Positions 4,914 through 6,547 of a stretch of 6,547 bases of DNA are shown piece by piece. How positions within the stretch are numbered: the first letter of the stretch is position 1; the number at the start of each line of letters is the position of its first letter. The position numbers and the translations under genes are program-made. Source of the stretch: Paracoccaceae bacterium (GTDB lineage: Bacteria > Pseudomonadota > Alphaproteobacteria > Rhodobacterales > Rhodobacteraceae). Where the stretch lies: the NCBI GenBank assembly GCA_024742655.1, contig JANSYB010000133.1, positions 1 through 6,547 of the forward strand, given 5' to 3'. The notes below the pieces were generated by a model. It ran no database searches. It saw only the letters and a program-made list of their open reading frames with translations, and was not told where the DNA came from.

Positions 4914-6547
4914 ATGGGGATCTCCGAATTGCGGCAACTGGGGCCGCAAGAGGGGCACGAGACCAAGGCGCGAGAGGCGATCGACGCGGATCTCGTGCGG
5001 CGCGGTGCGTTGTCGGCCCCCGACGCGGCGCTGGCCAGAGATGTGCGCCGGTTCTGCGACGCGCCTCTTGACCGGATCCTGATTGCCGAAGGCTTGGTTT
5101 CGCAAGGGGATCTGCTGGCATCGCACGCGCGGCATTTCCGCTCCCGCACCCTGGGCCGGGACGATCTTGCCGGGCTGGCGCCGATTCCCACGGGGACGGC
5201 TCCACAGCTTTTGCTGACACATGCGGTGCTGCCCGTTGAGGACAGGGATGGCAAGCCGGCCCTCGTCTGTGGAAATCCTGACGCGCTTGAGGACGCACGT
5301 CGGCAGCTTCCGGCCTATTTGCGCCGGGCGCGGGTGCTGATGGCGCCGCGCGACATGGTCCTGGCCCGGATTGCAGAGCTGCACCGCGAGGCGCTGACCG
5401 ATGCCGCCCAGTCCCGCGTCCCTGAAATCGAAAGTTGCCGCAGTTGGGGGATCGCCTATGGCCGTCGGCTGGCTGTTGTACTGGCTGGCTTGACCGTGCT
5501 CGGCGTGCTGGCTTTTGTCTTTCCCGTGGCGGTGTTCGGCGTTTTGGTCGGGTGGGCGGCCCTGACACTGGTCGTTTCGGCGCTGTTCAAGACGGCAGCC
5601 TTTGCCACCCGGCTGGCCGAGGGGCCGGTGCAGCCGATCACCGGCGCGGCCAGTGCGAAGACACCCCTGCCGCGGGTGTCGATCCTGGTGCCGCTGTTCC
5701 GCGAAACCGAGATCGCCCATGCCCTGATTGCCCGGCTGACACAACTGACCTATCCCAAGTGCCTGCTGGACGTGGTGCTGGTTCTCGAGGAAGAGGATGC
5801 GCTGACCCGGCAGACGCTGGCCCAGATCGACCTGCCGCCATGGATCCGCGCGGTCGTGGTCCCCGATGGAAGCCCGCGGACCAAGCCGCGCGCGATGAAC
5901 TATGCGCTGGATTTCTGCGAAGGTGAGATCATCGGCATTTTCGACGCCGAGGACGCGCCCGAACCCGATCAGATCACCCGTGTGGCCCGGCATTTTCAGC
6001 AGGTTCCGCCCGATGTGGTCTGCGTGCAGGGCATCCTGGATTACTACAACCCGCGTCAGAACTGGCTGGCGCGCTGTTTCACCATGGAATACGCGGCCTG
6101 GTTTCGCATGATCCTGCCGGGCATGGCGCGGCTGGGCTTTGCCATCCCGTTGGGGGGCACGACCTTGTATTTCAAGCGCCACGCGCTTGAGGCGCTTGGC
6201 GGGTGGGATGCCCATAACGTGACCGAGGATGCCGATCTTGGCTTCCGGTTGGCCCGACATGGCTATCGCACCGAGATGGTCGCGACCGTCACCGACGAAG
6301 AGGCCAACTGCCGGCCCTGGGCATGGGTCAAGCAGCGCTCCCGGTGGCTCAAGGGGTACATGACCACCTACCTGGTGCATATGCGCCAGCCCAGGGTGCT
6401 TTACCGCCAGCTTGGCGCATGGAAATTCTGGGGGTTTCAGGCGCATTTCGTGGCCGCGCTTTCGCAATTCATGCTGGCCCCGTTCCTGTGGTCGTTCTGG
6501 CTGGTCTTCTTCGGTTTGCCACACCCGCTTGATCCGGTGTTGCCGCG
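4914..6547 (+). CDS. Membrane glycosyltransferase family 2 with N-terminal MshEN/GspE-N-like domain (3' truncated by window)
   Basis: An open frame of 544 codons runs off the right edge. The N-terminal cytoplasmic part (about 20-155) resembles the MshEN/GspE-N fold: two tandem half-motifs, LVRRGALS (27-34) and LDRILIAEGLVSQGDLLASH (52-71), then a betabetaalpha-like region with PLxxxDGKPALVCGNP. Two membrane helices follow (about 184-203 and 206-227). The catalytic GT-A domain (about 252-480) begins RVSILVPLFRE and carries the metal/nucleotide-binding FDAEDAPEPD (343-352), the catalytic-base motif TED (437-439) and QRSRW (474-478), the Q-x-x-R-W acceptor motif of processive enzymes such as cellulose and hyaluronan synthases. 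A further helix is at about 508-534. By family knowledge it would polymerise a nucleotide sugar at the inner membrane and export the chain. The sugar is unknown. The start at 4914 has GAGGA seven bases upstream. The closest architecture I know is NfrB-like, with the regulatory domain placed N-terminally here. Confidence 0.9.
   Translation, partial: MGISELRQLGPQEGHETKAREAIDADLVRRGALSAPDAALARDVRRFCDAPLDRILIAEGLVSQGDLLASHARHFRSRTLGRDDLAGLAPIPTGTAPQLLLTHAVLPVEDRDGKPALVCGNPDALEDARRQLPAYLRRARVLMAPRDMVLARIAELHREALTDAAQSRVPEIESCRSWGIAYGRRLAVVLAGLTVLGVLAFVFPVAVFGVLVGWAALTLVVSALFKTAAFATRLAEGPVQPITGAASAKTPLPRVSILVPLFRETEIAHALIARLTQLTYPKCLLDVVLVLEEEDALTRQTLAQIDLPPWIRAVVVPDGSPRTKPRAMNYALDFCEGEIIGIFDAEDAPEPDQITRVARHFQQVPPDVVCVQGILDYYNPRQNWLARCFTMEYAAWFRMILPGMARLGFAIPLGGTTLYFKRHALEALGGWDAHNVTEDADLGFRLARHGYRTEMVATVTDEEANCRPWAWVKQRSRWLKGYMTTYLVHMRQPRVLYRQLGAWKFWGFQAHFVAALSQFMLAPFLWSFWLVFFGLPHPLDPVLP

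Noticed and set aside
4767..6524. A 585-codon open frame on the minus strand opposite the glycosyltransferase gene
   Set aside because: It lies antisense to a gene with clear GT2 motifs. Its translation is rich in Arg, Gln, His and Pro with no recognisable domain, as expected from the mirror frame of a GC-rich gene.
1..6547. CRISPR arrays, insertion sequences, tRNA genes, attachment sites
   Set aside because: I found no regularly spaced repeats, transposase-like frames, terminal inverted repeats or tRNA cloverleaf sequences.

Overview
The window comes from a high-GC bacterial chromosome (mid-60s % GC by eye). It is most likely an alphaproteobacterium of the Rhodobacteraceae/Roseobacter group. 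The evidence is protein-level resemblance (a DUF2244 membrane protein with the WPHRSLP segment, a GatB/YqeY protein divergent from carA, a GlxA-type regulator), GC-biased codon use, and an intergenic GCCTCCGGCGGGGATATTT element of a kind I associate from memory with that family. No tRNA, rRNA, transposase, phage gene or CRISPR array is visible. Most of the window is core chromosome.

Layout, left to right: (1) a two-domain cupin protein on + (1-687, 5' end not verifiable). (2) A convergent GlxA-type AraC regulator on - (688-1704); its stop codon abuts that of the cupin gene. (3) Divergent from it, dtd, the D-aminoacyl-tRNA deacylase (1802-2239). (4) A 253-bp intergenic stretch (2240-2492) with two hairpins sharing a TTGC loop, a tandem GCCTCCGG repeat and an AT-containing tail. 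(5) A DUF2244 membrane protein (2493-3008), convergent 3 bp away from (6) a GatB/YqeY-domain protein on - (3012-3473). (7) Divergent from yqeY, carA, the small subunit of carbamoyl-phosphate synthase (3658-4806), with a good sigma-70-like promoter. (8) After a 107-bp AT-richer gap with TTAACC repeats, a large membrane glycosyltransferase of family 2 that begins at 4914 and runs off the right edge.

The genes do not form one pathway. dtd and yqeY are linked to tRNA quality or charging, and carA feeds arginine and pyrimidine synthesis. The cupin/GlxA pair looks like a small catabolic or sensing module with an unknown ligand. The most interesting gene is the last. Its cytoplasmic N-terminus resembles the MshEN/GspE-N fold, known in other proteins to bind cyclic di-GMP, ahead of a BcsA/NfrB-like processive glycosyltransferase core. 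This suggests a second-messenger-controlled exopolysaccharide synthase, possibly under a CtrA-type site.

No gene-free stretch exceeds 300 bases. The longest is 2240-2492, described as repeats below.
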